Source: JANJUB01 sp031386985
GTDB lineage: Bacteria > Armatimonadota > Fimbriimonadia > Fimbriimonadales > Fimbriimonadaceae
DNA length: 64,000 nt
Direction of reading: 5' to 3'
Assembly (NCBI GenBank): GCA_031386985.1
Contig: JANNCV010000044.1
Coordinates: 1 to 64,000 of the forward strand
Shown here in pieces: positions 40,642 to 48,945 of the stretch. The position numbers were made by a program, and so were the translations under genes. The notes beneath the pieces were generated by a model that saw nothing but the letters and a program-made list of their open reading frames with translations, was not told where the DNA came from and made no database searches. How positions within the stretch are numbered: position 1 is the first letter of the stretch; every line of letters begins with the position of its first letter.

Positions 40642-43449
40642 ATGGATCAGACCACCAACGTCGCCGTAGCCCTGTGTGTACATGATGATACCGAGCACCT
40701 TGCTTCTACTCTAAGTTCGTTTGAATCTGTGCCAGATCGGTACGTGTTTGTATCTAAGGTTCCCTGGGCGGGGCAGGCGGGTAACTGGAAGGAAGCTCAG
40801 CTCATCGCAAAAGAGGCGAAATGTAAGGTTGTTACCGGTGACTGGACTAGTGAACATGACCATCGGGTGGCGGCTTTTTCACAACTAACAAAGGATGGCT
40901 TTACGCATGCCCTCATTCCTGATGGTGATGAGGTTATTGAACCGGCGCTTCTAGAAACGCTTTTAAAGATTGCGAAAGAGGACTTGGCGGACCGGGTTTA
41001 TGTCGAATGGGACACTTATTGGAAGGACCCCTACCATGTTGTGCGGCCCCGGGAAGGGTTTACGCCGTGCATGCTCTTGCGGCTTGACCGGATTGAGCTA
41101 TTGGGGTTGCGCAACTTTGGGGGCGGGAGGTCTCTCCTGCTTAATGGCTCTTATGGGATCGTTCATCACCTCTCCTATGCCGGTAGCGATGAGCGGATTG
41201 CGCGCAAGGTTACGAGTTGGTCGCACCGGGATGAAGTGGTACCGGATTGGTGGGAGCATATTTGGAAGGGTTGGGACCGGGAGAAGCGACTCGCGAACCT
41301 GCATCCGACGCATCCGCAGGCGTATGCGTTCGTTGAGCACATTGAGTTGCCTTGCGCTTTGGAAGCAGCGGGATACTCGCCTGAAGTTATTGCTGATGGC
41401 GCAGTTCCGACAGGTTGGCCGACGATTAGTGTGGTCATTCCTCTCTGTGGCGGCCCCGAGGATATCACCGATTGTCTAAACAGCTTGGTTGGGTGCTTTA
41501 GCCTACTCCATGAGGTCATCGTCGTGGACAACGGTTCGGAGGATGGGGCGGATAAAGAAGCAGAGCAACTCTTGAAGCGGCTCCCCGGGGGCCGCATGAT
41601 TCGGCTGGGGGAGAACAGAGGCTTTGCCCACGCTTCTAACCGAGGTTATCAAGAAGCGGCGGGTGAAGTTGTCCTTTTCCTTAACAGTGACACCGTCGTG
41701 CCAAGAGTTGGCTTGACTCATCTCATTGGGTCACTAGTGAGTAGCGGGACGGTGGCGGCGGCAGGGCCACTTTCGAACCGCTGTGGGCACCAGCAACAGA
41801 CGCCTTCGACCTACACCTCAATGGATACCATGGATTTGTTTGCCCTCGACTTTGCCAATGGATCGGGCGAGGATCGAGAGACAGATATGCTAGTTGGGTT
41901 CTGTCTGGCGGTACGGCGCTCGGCCGTTATGGAAGTTGGAGCATTTGATGAGAGCTTTGGACTGGGGATGTTTGAAGATAACGACCTTTGCTACCGCCTG
42001 CGTAGAGCGGGGTATCGGCTGGTGATCTCGGGTAAAGCCTTTATTCATCACGGCGGCTCTAAGACAATTCAGCGGATCATTGCCGATCCCCCTTCGCTAC
42101 TAGCCCTGAACCAGGTGAGGTTTCAGCGCAAGTGGGCAACGGACATTGAGAGTGGATACGCCAGTGGGCTTTCGGGTATGCAAGCGGAGCCAATTCGCTT
42201 TGAGGCGAGGTTAAAGCCGGAAAAGAGGATGGCGGAAATAGCCAAGCTAGCTAAAGACGCCGATATCTCACTTTGCATGATCGTGAAGAACGAAGAACGG
42301 GTGTTAGCGGATTGTTTGCGTTCGGCGATGCCCTTCTTCAAAGAGACAATAGTCGTTGATACCGGCTCAACCGATAGCACAGTGGCGATTGCAGAAGGTT
42401 TTGGAGCGAGAGTTGTATCTTTTCCCTGGACCGACAGCTTTAGCGAGGCTCGTAACGAATCGTTGAAACACGCCAAGGGTAAATGGATTTTCTGGCTGGA
42501 TGCCGATGACACGCTCCCGATGGCATCGGGAGAGGAGATTGTACGGGCCGCGTTGGGGGCTCCGAAGGATGTTTGTGGTTTTGTGGTTCCCGTTAGGTTT
42601 GCCGATGAGGGACCGCACGGCGGCGTTCAAGTTGATCACGTGAAGCTGTTCCGAAATCTAAAGGGAGTCGGGTTTGAGGGTCACATTCACGAGCAGATAT
42701 TGGGCTCGCTTCGCTCCCTGGCGGGTGAGAAGTCACAGGTCGCCCGGCTAAACGCTTATGTTGTTCATTCTGGGTACGACACGTCGGATGAGGGCCAAGC
42801 CCGCAAGCGTGATCGAGATGAAAAACTGCTGAAACTTGATCTGGCCAAGCGTCCGCAGCATCCGTTTGTTTTGTTTAACCTTGGCATGACCGCGCACTAT
42901 ACAGATCGGCACGAGGAAGCCGTACGGTGGCTGGAGAAGTCGCTTTACCACTCAGACAAGGGTGAGTCACATGTGCGGAAAACTTATGCGCTCCTTGGTA
43001 TGTCTTTGGCTAAGCTCTTAAAGATTGAAGAGGCCAGGGTTGTGTGGAGAGAGGGACTGGGCCACTGCCCCGGTGACACCGAACTACACTTTCACCTGGG
43101 CAGGGTGGCAGCAGATCTAGGTGAACTAGATGAGGCCAAGCATCACTACGAGCAGACAATTCACTCAGACGTGAGCGGCCATTACTCAAGCATTGACCGG
43201 GGCTTGACTGGTTACAAGACCATGCACAACCTAGCGGGAGTTGAGCTTCAGCGCGGGGATTACAACTCAGCGCGCAACTGGTACATGAAAGCGATTGAGT
43301 GTGCGCCCGAGTTTAGGCCAAGTGCGTTCTCACTCTTTGATGCAGCTCGGCAGGTTGGTGATCAAGGAACGATTAAGTGGGTGCTTGACTTTATTGAGCG
43401 AGAAGAGGGGCGCTCGGAGAGTTGGCAAAAGATGCGACAAGCACTTTGA
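40642..43449 (+). CDS. Multi-domain glycosyltransferase with TPR repeats
   Basis: About 935 aa from ATG 40642; a TTG at 40561 would add 27 residues. There are three glycosyltransferase-like parts: an N-terminal GT2-like domain (VALCVHDDTEHLASTLSS, LIPDGDEVIEP); a full GT2 domain (ISVVIPLCGGPEDITDCLNSL, VIVVDNGSEDGADKEA, VLFLNSDTVVPRVGL, EDNDLCYRLRRAG); and another GT2 (ISLCMIVKNEERVLADCL, VVDTGSTDSTVAIAEGF, WIFWLDADDTLP). C-terminal TPR-like repeats follow (~720-930). It likely builds a complex surface glycan or glycosylates proteins. Confidence 0.85.
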   Translation: MDQTTNVAVALCVHDDTEHLASTLSSFESVPDRYVFVSKVPWAGQAGNWKEAQLIAKEAKCKVVTGDWTSEHDHRVAAFSQLTKDGFTHALIPDGDEVIEPALLETLLKIAKEDLADRVYVEWDTYWKDPYHVVRPREGFTPCMLLRLDRIELLGLRNFGGGRSLLLNGSYGIVHHLSYAGSDERIARKVTSWSHRDEVVPDWWEHIWKGWDREKRLANLHPTHPQAYAFVEHIELPCALEAAGYSPEVIADGAVPTGWPTISVVIPLCGGPEDITDCLNSLVGCFSLLHEVIVVDNGSEDGADKEAEQLLKRLPGGRMIRLGENRGFAHASNRGYQEAAGEVVLFLNSDTVVPRVGLTHLIGSLVSSGTVAAAGPLSNRCGHQQQTPSTYTSMDTMDLFALDFANGSGEDRETDMLVGFCLAVRRSAVMEVGAFDESFGLGMFEDNDLCYRLRRAGYRLVISGKAFIHHGGSKTIQRIIADPPSLLALNQVRFQRKWATDIESGYASGLSGMQAEPIRFEARLKPEKRMAEIAKLAKDADISLCMIVKNEERVLADCLRSAMPFFKETIVVDTGSTDSTVAIAEGFGARVVSFPWTDSFSEARNESLKHAKGKWIFWLDADDTLPMASGEEIVRAALGAPKDVCGFVVPVRFADEGPHGGVQVDHVKLFRNLKGVGFEGHIHEQILGSLRSLAGEKSQVARLNAYVVHSGYDTSDEGQARKRDRDEKLLKLDLAKRPQHPFVLFNLGMTAHYTDRHEEAVRWLEKSLYHSDKGESHVRKTYALLGMSLAKLLKIEEARVVWREGLGHCPGDTELHFHLGRVAADLGELDEAKHHYEQTIHSDVSGHYSSIDRGLTGYKTMHNLAGVELQRGDYNSARNWYMKAIECAPEFRPSAFSLFDAARQVGDQGTIKWVLDFIEREEGRSESWQKMRQAL

Positions 43450-43540
43450 CGCCCGGCCTACGTGGGCGTTTAACGCAAAAGCAACTACCTGGAGAGACCA
43501 ATGCAGCGATCTGGTTACTCGGCGCAAAGGAAAGCATCGC

Positions 43541-43572
43541 AAAAAAGAGAGCCTTACTCATAAGCAAGGCTC
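43541..43572 (-). terminator. Intrinsic terminator of DprA-like gene
   Basis: On the minus strand, the stem GAGCCTT / AAGGCTC with a 10-nt loop is followed by TCTTTTTT. It lies directly downstream of the minus-strand gene ending at 43584. Confidence 0.8.
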
Positions 43573-43583
43573 GGTTGAAATTG

Positions 43584-44162
43584 TCATGGTTGAGGGTCAA
43601 AGAGGGCCCCCGCGCACTGACCATTGGCTAACCTTGCGATAAGGCGATCAACGGTGGGGTTAAACAAGCCAAACGTCGGCTGTTTGTCCGGCGCTCGCCG
43701 GGACACAGCCAGATCACAGGTGTGATCCCATTGGTATCGCCAAAGCCGAGCCGCCATAAAGGGCTCTTGGTCGAGCTCCGGTCCAAGGTGATGCCGGAAT
43801 CCACCAGAACAAACGATAATGCGCGGTGATCCCCAGCGAAGTGGAACGATGGCCGCGCGCTGATGGGCGGGATTGTGAAAGCCGCAGACCAAAACCTTTC
43901 CTTCAAGCACGATTGCTTCAGCTTGACGCTCAATTTCGTCGAGCTCACGAGGACTATGAAGGAACGGTCCGCAAGCGGAGCTGACATAACCTAGTGGCCC
44001 ATCGACCAACCGTGCGTTGCCGTAAAGCCACAAGCCCGCCGGTTCGTAGTAACCCGGTTCGTCTTCGAACCTGGCCGTGCGCCGAGGCGGGTTCGGACGC
44101 CTGGATTGACAAGGATTGACCGCGGATTGGGCAAGCCCCAACTGATCATCAAATAGTGACAT
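43584..44162 (-). CDS. DprA/SLOG-like Rossmann protein
   Basis: 192 aa from ATG 44162, preceded by a strong GGAGGTGAGA. The core GPLGYVSSACGPFLHSPRELDEIERQAEAIV, then VCGFHNPAHQRAAIVPLRWGSPRIIVCSGGF, resembles the DprA/SLOG nucleotide-binding fold, though shorter than DprA (~360 aa) and without its N-terminal SAM or C-terminal winged-helix domains. It could be a SLOG-type sensor or a truncated DprA relative. Terminator at 43541-43572. Confidence 0.55.
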   Translation of the reverse strand: MSLFDDQLGLAQSAVNPCQSRRPNPPRRTARFEDEPGYYEPAGLWLYGNARLVDGPLGYVSSACGPFLHSPRELDEIERQAEAIVLEGKVLVCGFHNPAHQRAAIVPLRWGSPRIIVCSGGFRHHLGPELDQEPFMAARLWRYQWDHTCDLAVSRRAPDKQPTFGLFNPTVDRLIARLANGQCAGALFDPQP

Positions 44163-44399
44163 TCTCACCTCCAAGGTGCATGGACACCGCCGCTTTATCG
44201 CGGCAAGGCCATTGGAGGCACATTAAATATGGACTCAGCCTCTACGCAAAAATCTGATCGTTGCGGCAAACTGGCAACCCTTCGCAGGCGCGAAATCAAC
44301 AAACTTTGCCCAGGAAGTCATTGATTGCTGTTAGATCGTTGCGGTGAAATCCGTTTAGCAGTCCTGAGGCCGGTGTGTATTTCGCGGCCTAATAAGACT

Positions 44400-45203
44400 A
44401 TGAAACAAAACCCCCGACTCATAACCATGGCTGGAGATGAAACTCTTTGGCTTTATAGTGCCAATCCCGAAGACCTAACTTCGCTTTTTACCGACCCCGG
44501 TGCCTGGGTTACCGCCAATATCGGCAACCGCGCACGCTCCGCGACGAAGACATATTTCGTTCAGTTCGCGACCAGGCCCGGTGACGGCGACGGTGACTTA
44601 CTCTTCACGGGGATTTCTGGGACATCAATGATCATCGTTACCGGCCACGAGAGTGCCGCAGAGCGATTTAATGAAGGCTTGGGGCTCTCTTCGGGGTCCG
44701 GCTTCTGGGACTCACTAGACGCCGCTTTGCTTAAGATACGTAGCGCCACGGAAGTTGAACTCTTTGTTATAGAAGACGAAGGCAAGATTTTCGTTCACGT
44801 CGAACTGGGCTCAGACAGCGCCTTCCTAGCGACATTGATGTCAGCAACGGCCAATGATGAGCTGGGCTTCTTGGGCTGGGTAATGAACGCAGGTGGCGCG
44901 CTTCCACGGTCGGCTAAAGCGATCAGCGAAGACGGCTCCCTCACCCCAATTGACCTGAGTTCGGTCACCCTGATCCCGCGTGGCACGCACCGGGGTGGAG
45001 CGTCGCAAGAAGTGAAGATGCACTTTGAGAATCTCTCTGATGGTCTGTGCCCGCCATCATGCCCCATTCTGGTGGCATGTAACGGCACGCAAGGATCCAT
45101 TCTTGAGGGATCCGTAGCCGGGCAAGACCTGGTGTGCCAGCTTGATACTATTATCATCAAGTTGTATTGCGAGACTGTTGGCGGAATGCCTTGTCCAGGA
45201 TAG
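44400..45203 (+). CDS. Hypothetical protein
   Basis: About 267 aa from ATG 44400; an upstream in-frame start at 44325 is less likely. Soluble, acidic, no signal peptide. LITMAGDETLWLYSANPEDLTSLF, then IIVTGHESAAERFNEGLG and LDAALLKIRSATEVELFVIEDEG look like a globular alpha/beta protein. The C-terminus is Cys-rich (CPPSCPILVAC). Its end overlaps the convergent STAND gene by 47 bp. Family not recognised. Confidence 0.65.
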   Translation: MKQNPRLITMAGDETLWLYSANPEDLTSLFTDPGAWVTANIGNRARSATKTYFVQFATRPGDGDGDLLFTGISGTSMIIVTGHESAAERFNEGLGLSSGSGFWDSLDAALLKIRSATEVELFVIEDEGKIFVHVELGSDSAFLATLMSATANDELGFLGWVMNAGGALPRSAKAISEDGSLTPIDLSSVTLIPRGTHRGGASQEVKMHFENLSDGLCPPSCPILVACNGTQGSILEGSVAGQDLVCQLDTIIIKLYCETVGGMPCPG

Positions 45204-47424
45204 TTTGAACAAGTGTCGGCCAAGAAGCTAGTTTCGCGTCTGCGAGTTCGACTGCTAGCTCTTGGCCGAATCGGCTTTCAAAGTTGGATAGCGCAAGCGT
45301 AGCCAGATCGCGGTGCTTCGTGTCGTACTCACCGTGGACTTTTTCTGCAGCTACAAGCCCTTGACCGGCCAGCGCGAGCTGGCCACTTTGCTCAAACATC
45401 GGTGCCAATCGTCGAAGTGCCCAACCGATTAGAATGGCGCGATGTCCGGCGGCGGCTTCACTCAGGAGCTTCAGGCACGATCTTTGAGCCATAGCAACGT
45501 TAGACACCTCTTCGTATGCGCTGGTTAAGGCTTGGTATACAAACATCAGCAGGTCGCGATTGGAACACCCTTTGATCGTTTCCTCACACGTTTGCAAATG
45601 AAGCGTAGCCAATTCCGTTTGACCCATCGCATAACTAATTCGGGCCCTTATCACCTGGGCGGTTGCCACTAACTCAGGAACCATTGCCTTTTTGGCCAGA
45701 ACTTCGGCCTCGCTTAGATATAGTAGGGACTGGTCCAACTCGCTTTGTTCAAAGGCATGCCACGCCAGATCCGTAAGCGCATCGCAAGCGGTAAACACAT
45801 CTCCCGTAATCTTGCCAATTTCCAGGCGCTCCTGCCAAAGGCGCTCACATTCCTGGGCTTGCGACCTCCGGGAGGCAAGCGCTCCTTGAAGTCCCAGCAT
45901 TCTCGCAAGGAGGCCCATATTTCTGGACTTGCGCGCAGAAATACTGGCGATTCTTGTGAGTGCCTCAAAGTCATTAAGAAAACCTGCTTCAAGATAAGTC
46001 CGGGCAAGGCCATCGGCGAGCTTTGCAATCTGCTCCGGCTCATCGTGGTTGCTTGCGTATTTTGTTGCTTTGCGAAAATTGGGGGTATTGCTAAAGATCG
46101 CGCCAACCCCTGTGTCCCACTTGCCTTGGGTCATCAGTGCTCCGAGTTCCTGGGCTCTGGTTGCAAAAAGGCCAAAGTGGGCCAACTGCGCTTCACTTTG
46201 GATAAGCATCTCATCAATTGAGCGCTCCGACCTTGTTAGAAACTCCAAAATTGCGTCATGAATTCTAAACAGCTTATGGCCAGGTTCTGACTGCTCAATA
46301 AATCCGAGGCCAGCTAAGTGCTCAATATCTTCTGGTGATGTTTTGACGGGCGCGCCGACGATAACAGCTTCGTCAAGAGAGAACTCTCCTTCGAGGACGG
46401 AAACGCACCGCAGCACGTTGCGTTCATGTTGTGATAGTGAAGAAAATGAATGCATGAGGATTTGCTTGAGGGGAATTTCGGTTGTTGAGCGATCTGAGAC
46501 AACAAAGGCTGAGCGAGCGGCCCGGCTAAACCCGGACTCGAAATCTGCAAATGACTGACTTGCAAGGCAACCAGCGGCCAGACTTAGAGCGAGCGGAATT
46601 CCGCCGACTCTCCTGGCTACTACCGCAAGTTGCTCGGCTCCCAAGCCAAAAGCACGTTGTCTGGCTTGACGCGCAATGCTCATAAGGAGCGATACCGATT
46701 CGGATTCATCACCGGGCGAACTATCGCAATCTAAGGGTTTCACGGTATAGGTCCTCCCGGCTCCAATGGAAACTCTGGACGTGCAGATGATGCTAAGGTG
46801 CAATGTGCCACCTATCAACTGCTCGCAGAACGCAGCAAGTTCTGGTTTCCTGATCGCGCCATCAATAATAAAGAGGGCTCTTAAGGTGACGGGCACGGGA
46901 CAACCATCGTCAAGAAGTGGCGACCCCAGCGCTAGTGCGATAGCCGACCTCAGATCACGAACGGACTGACAGGCTTGGCCGCTAAAGTAATAAACACCTG
47001 AATACTTCCTCTCACCCTTTCGCGCAACTGCCCTAGCGAGCCTCGATTTGCCTATGCCGCTGCTGCCAACGAGGTTAACATATCGCTCTTCGTTATTGAG
47101 CAAAGACCGTATCTCGCTGATCTCCCTCGTGCGACCGATAATGGCAGACTCTACGGGTAGGGCGTAACTAGACGTCCTGAGATTAGCGGGCAAAGAGTTC
47201 GTGGTCCGTGAGCCCTCTAGAATGGCCCTTGCAAGTTCAAGGCGGTTATCCTTGCTCTGAGAAAGCGTTTGCAAAAGCGCGTTCCGGATGGCTTCTGGCA
47301 AGTTCCCATCCACGAGGTCTGAGATTTCTCCGTAGGTAAGTTCGCGGCCCTTGCCCTTAGACTCACAAGATTCTAAAGCACTTAGGAATGCAATTTGGTC
47401 TGCATTGAGGTGATGATCAGCCAT
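45157..47424 (-). CDS. STAND/NB-ARC ATPase with TPR-like repeats
   Basis: About 755 aa from ATG 47424, which overlaps the sigma-factor stop by 8 nt (ATGGCTGA). NB-ARC core: ESAIIGRTREISEIRSLL, Walker A NLVGSSGIGKSRLARAVA, Walker B TLRALFIIDGA, sensor LSIICTSR, GGIPLALSLAAG (GLPL-like) and the winged-helix HDAILEFL. The C-terminal ~350 residues are TPR-like helices. AfsR/LuxR-type STAND proteins gate signalling by oligomerisation. Translation with the sigma factor and proximity to a subtilase suggest one regulatory unit. Confidence 0.82.
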   Translation of the reverse strand: MADHHLNADQIAFLSALESCESKGKGRELTYGEISDLVDGNLPEAIRNALLQTLSQSKDNRLELARAILEGSRTTNSLPANLRTSSYALPVESAIIGRTREISEIRSLLNNEERYVNLVGSSGIGKSRLARAVARKGERKYSGVYYFSGQACQSVRDLRSAIALALGSPLLDDGCPVPVTLRALFIIDGAIRKPELAAFCEQLIGGTLHLSIICTSRVSIGAGRTYTVKPLDCDSSPGDESESVSLLMSIARQARQRAFGLGAEQLAVVARRVGGIPLALSLAAGCLASQSFADFESGFSRAARSAFVVSDRSTTEIPLKQILMHSFSSLSQHERNVLRCVSVLEGEFSLDEAVIVGAPVKTSPEDIEHLAGLGFIEQSEPGHKLFRIHDAILEFLTRSERSIDEMLIQSEAQLAHFGLFATRAQELGALMTQGKWDTGVGAIFSNTPNFRKATKYASNHDEPEQIAKLADGLARTYLEAGFLNDFEALTRIASISARKSRNMGLLARMLGLQGALASRRSQAQECERLWQERLEIGKITGDVFTACDALTDLAWHAFEQSELDQSLLYLSEAEVLAKKAMVPELVATAQVIRARISYAMGQTELATLHLQTCEETIKGCSNRDLLMFVYQALTSAYEEVSNVAMAQRSCLKLLSEAAAGHRAILIGWALRRLAPMFEQSGQLALAGQGLVAAEKVHGEYDTKHRDLATLALSNFESRFGQELAVELADAKLASWPTLVQTILDKAFRQQSRNTT

Positions 47425-48517
47425 ATAAATACTCTGAATTCTCTTTATTGATATAGACGACAAGTTCCTTGATTAATCGTCGGTTACTTATCCAGGCATG
47501 AAGAGTCATCGGCTCTAGCGCGAATCCAACCAAAGATGCGACTGGCCCAATCCATTTATAGATATCGCCGTGAGGAAGACCGCAACCAGCATAGTGGAAG
47601 GCAACGCGCTTCCACACACCGGAACCGGAAAGCGCTCTTGTAAAGTGCTCCTGTCCAATATTGTCGCGTAATTCTCCCACCGCATTAACAAACGGGAGAA
47701 GACCACCTATTCTATCAATCAATGCCAACGCTTGCGCTTCAGAAATTTGGTCACAGACTCTGCGAACCGCGGCCGCATTATGTTCATAGAAATATGCCTT
47801 TGAGAGAATGAGCACGACCTCGACCAAAGAGAGCTCGCCTATGGCGCGAGGATTTGCGATGACTTCGTGCATTGTATTTGTGGAACACCCACAAAGTGAG
47901 GCGGTCAGCAGCAGGGGTTCTGGCGCAAGTATCTCAAAAACTATGGTTCGAATGACGGCCGGATGAGAAACAAGATTGACCAACGCATCCTCCACCACTG
48001 AAGTGCCCAGGAGACGACCGGCAACAGCACATACATCGGCTATGGGCAACTGGTCTACCCAAAGGAGCTTTGCCAGGGTGAGTCTCGCCGAAAACATCTG
48101 CGGAGGTTCGCCAAGCCATAAAGCGTTTGCCGACGACGAAACGGTGGCTCTATCAAGAGAAGAGCTAATCGCTTCAACGAACTCAACCTCGCCCTCCGAG
48201 GAGACAGTAACCTCCTCAATATTTACCAGGATAGCTCCCTTGTGTTTTCGAAAGTTGTCGATCAATAATCTGTCCGTGACCCGCTTGGCGTAAGCGAGCC
48301 ACTCTGCGGTAGTTGAAAAATCCAAAAGATTGCGCCGCTCCCATATTTTGGCAAAGCCAGCCTGGATTAAGTCGTCTGCATCATCGGGGCGCACTCCGCG
48401 CATAACCAGATATCGGCTCAAGACCGGACGGGCTTGCCTGAACAATTCAGCATAAGCCGAACTGGCATGATCAATCGCCGTAAGGGCACTCTCTATGGGT
48501 CGATCTAAGGGCTCCAT
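47417..48517 (-). CDS. Sigma-70 family (ECF-like) factor with long C-terminal extension
   Basis: A 366-aa protein. The N-terminus carries sigma region 2: YLVMRGVRPDDADDLIQAGFAKIWERRNLLDF and WLAYAKRVTDRLLIDNFRKHKG. A typical region 4 HTH is not obvious afterwards. The last ~250 residues are unfamiliar and longer than in ECF factors (usually ~200 aa in total). The stop overlaps the STAND gene start. Divergent from the subtilase gene, which could be its target. Confidence 0.72.
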   Translation of the reverse strand: MEPLDRPIESALTAIDHASSAYAELFRQARPVLSRYLVMRGVRPDDADDLIQAGFAKIWERRNLLDFSTTAEWLAYAKRVTDRLLIDNFRKHKGAILVNIEEVTVSSEGEVEFVEAISSSLDRATVSSSANALWLGEPPQMFSARLTLAKLLWVDQLPIADVCAVAGRLLGTSVVEDALVNLVSHPAVIRTIVFEILAPEPLLLTASLCGCSTNTMHEVIANPRAIGELSLVEVVLILSKAYFYEHNAAAVRRVCDQISEAQALALIDRIGGLLPFVNAVGELRDNIGQEHFTRALSGSGVWKRVAFHYAGCGLPHGDIYKWIGPVASLVGFALEPMTLHAWISNRRLIKELVVYINKENSEYLYG

Positions 48518-48945
48518 CCTTTTTTGAGATTATGGCCTGATTTTCCTAAGATGTTAGAAAGCCATGCGGGGGAGCGTTTCTACATACGTGACCACCGCAA
48601 CTGGTCACTTTGCTCTGGGGGCTATCGAGAGGCAAATAGGAGGGGAGCGACGCCGTGTGGCGATTCGGGGAGAGTACGCCGGTTCGCCCCCTCCTGATGT
48701 TGTTACCTGATTGTTGCAGCCCAATGCACGGCTGTCCTTGCAATGTCAACCAACTTCTTGATTTCAAAGCGGTGAGCATGCCCCAGTTTAATGGGAAAGT
48801 TGATTTCAACAAATCTCTGATAATCTTGTGAAAATTTTCGGGGGGCGCTGTTACATTAGATATTCCCTAAGAGTTCTAACCAGTATCCGATGTTCAATCC
48901 CCTTGCTATAGAGGTCAGATAGACTCGCGATCTACAGAGAACAAA
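48518..48945. promoter_or_regulatory. Divergent intergenic region, sigma/STAND versus subtilase
   Basis: 428 bp with no credible gene. It should hold promoters for both the leftward sigma-STAND operon and the rightward subtilase. I saw no clear ECF -35 (GGAAC-type) box. Confidence 0.4.
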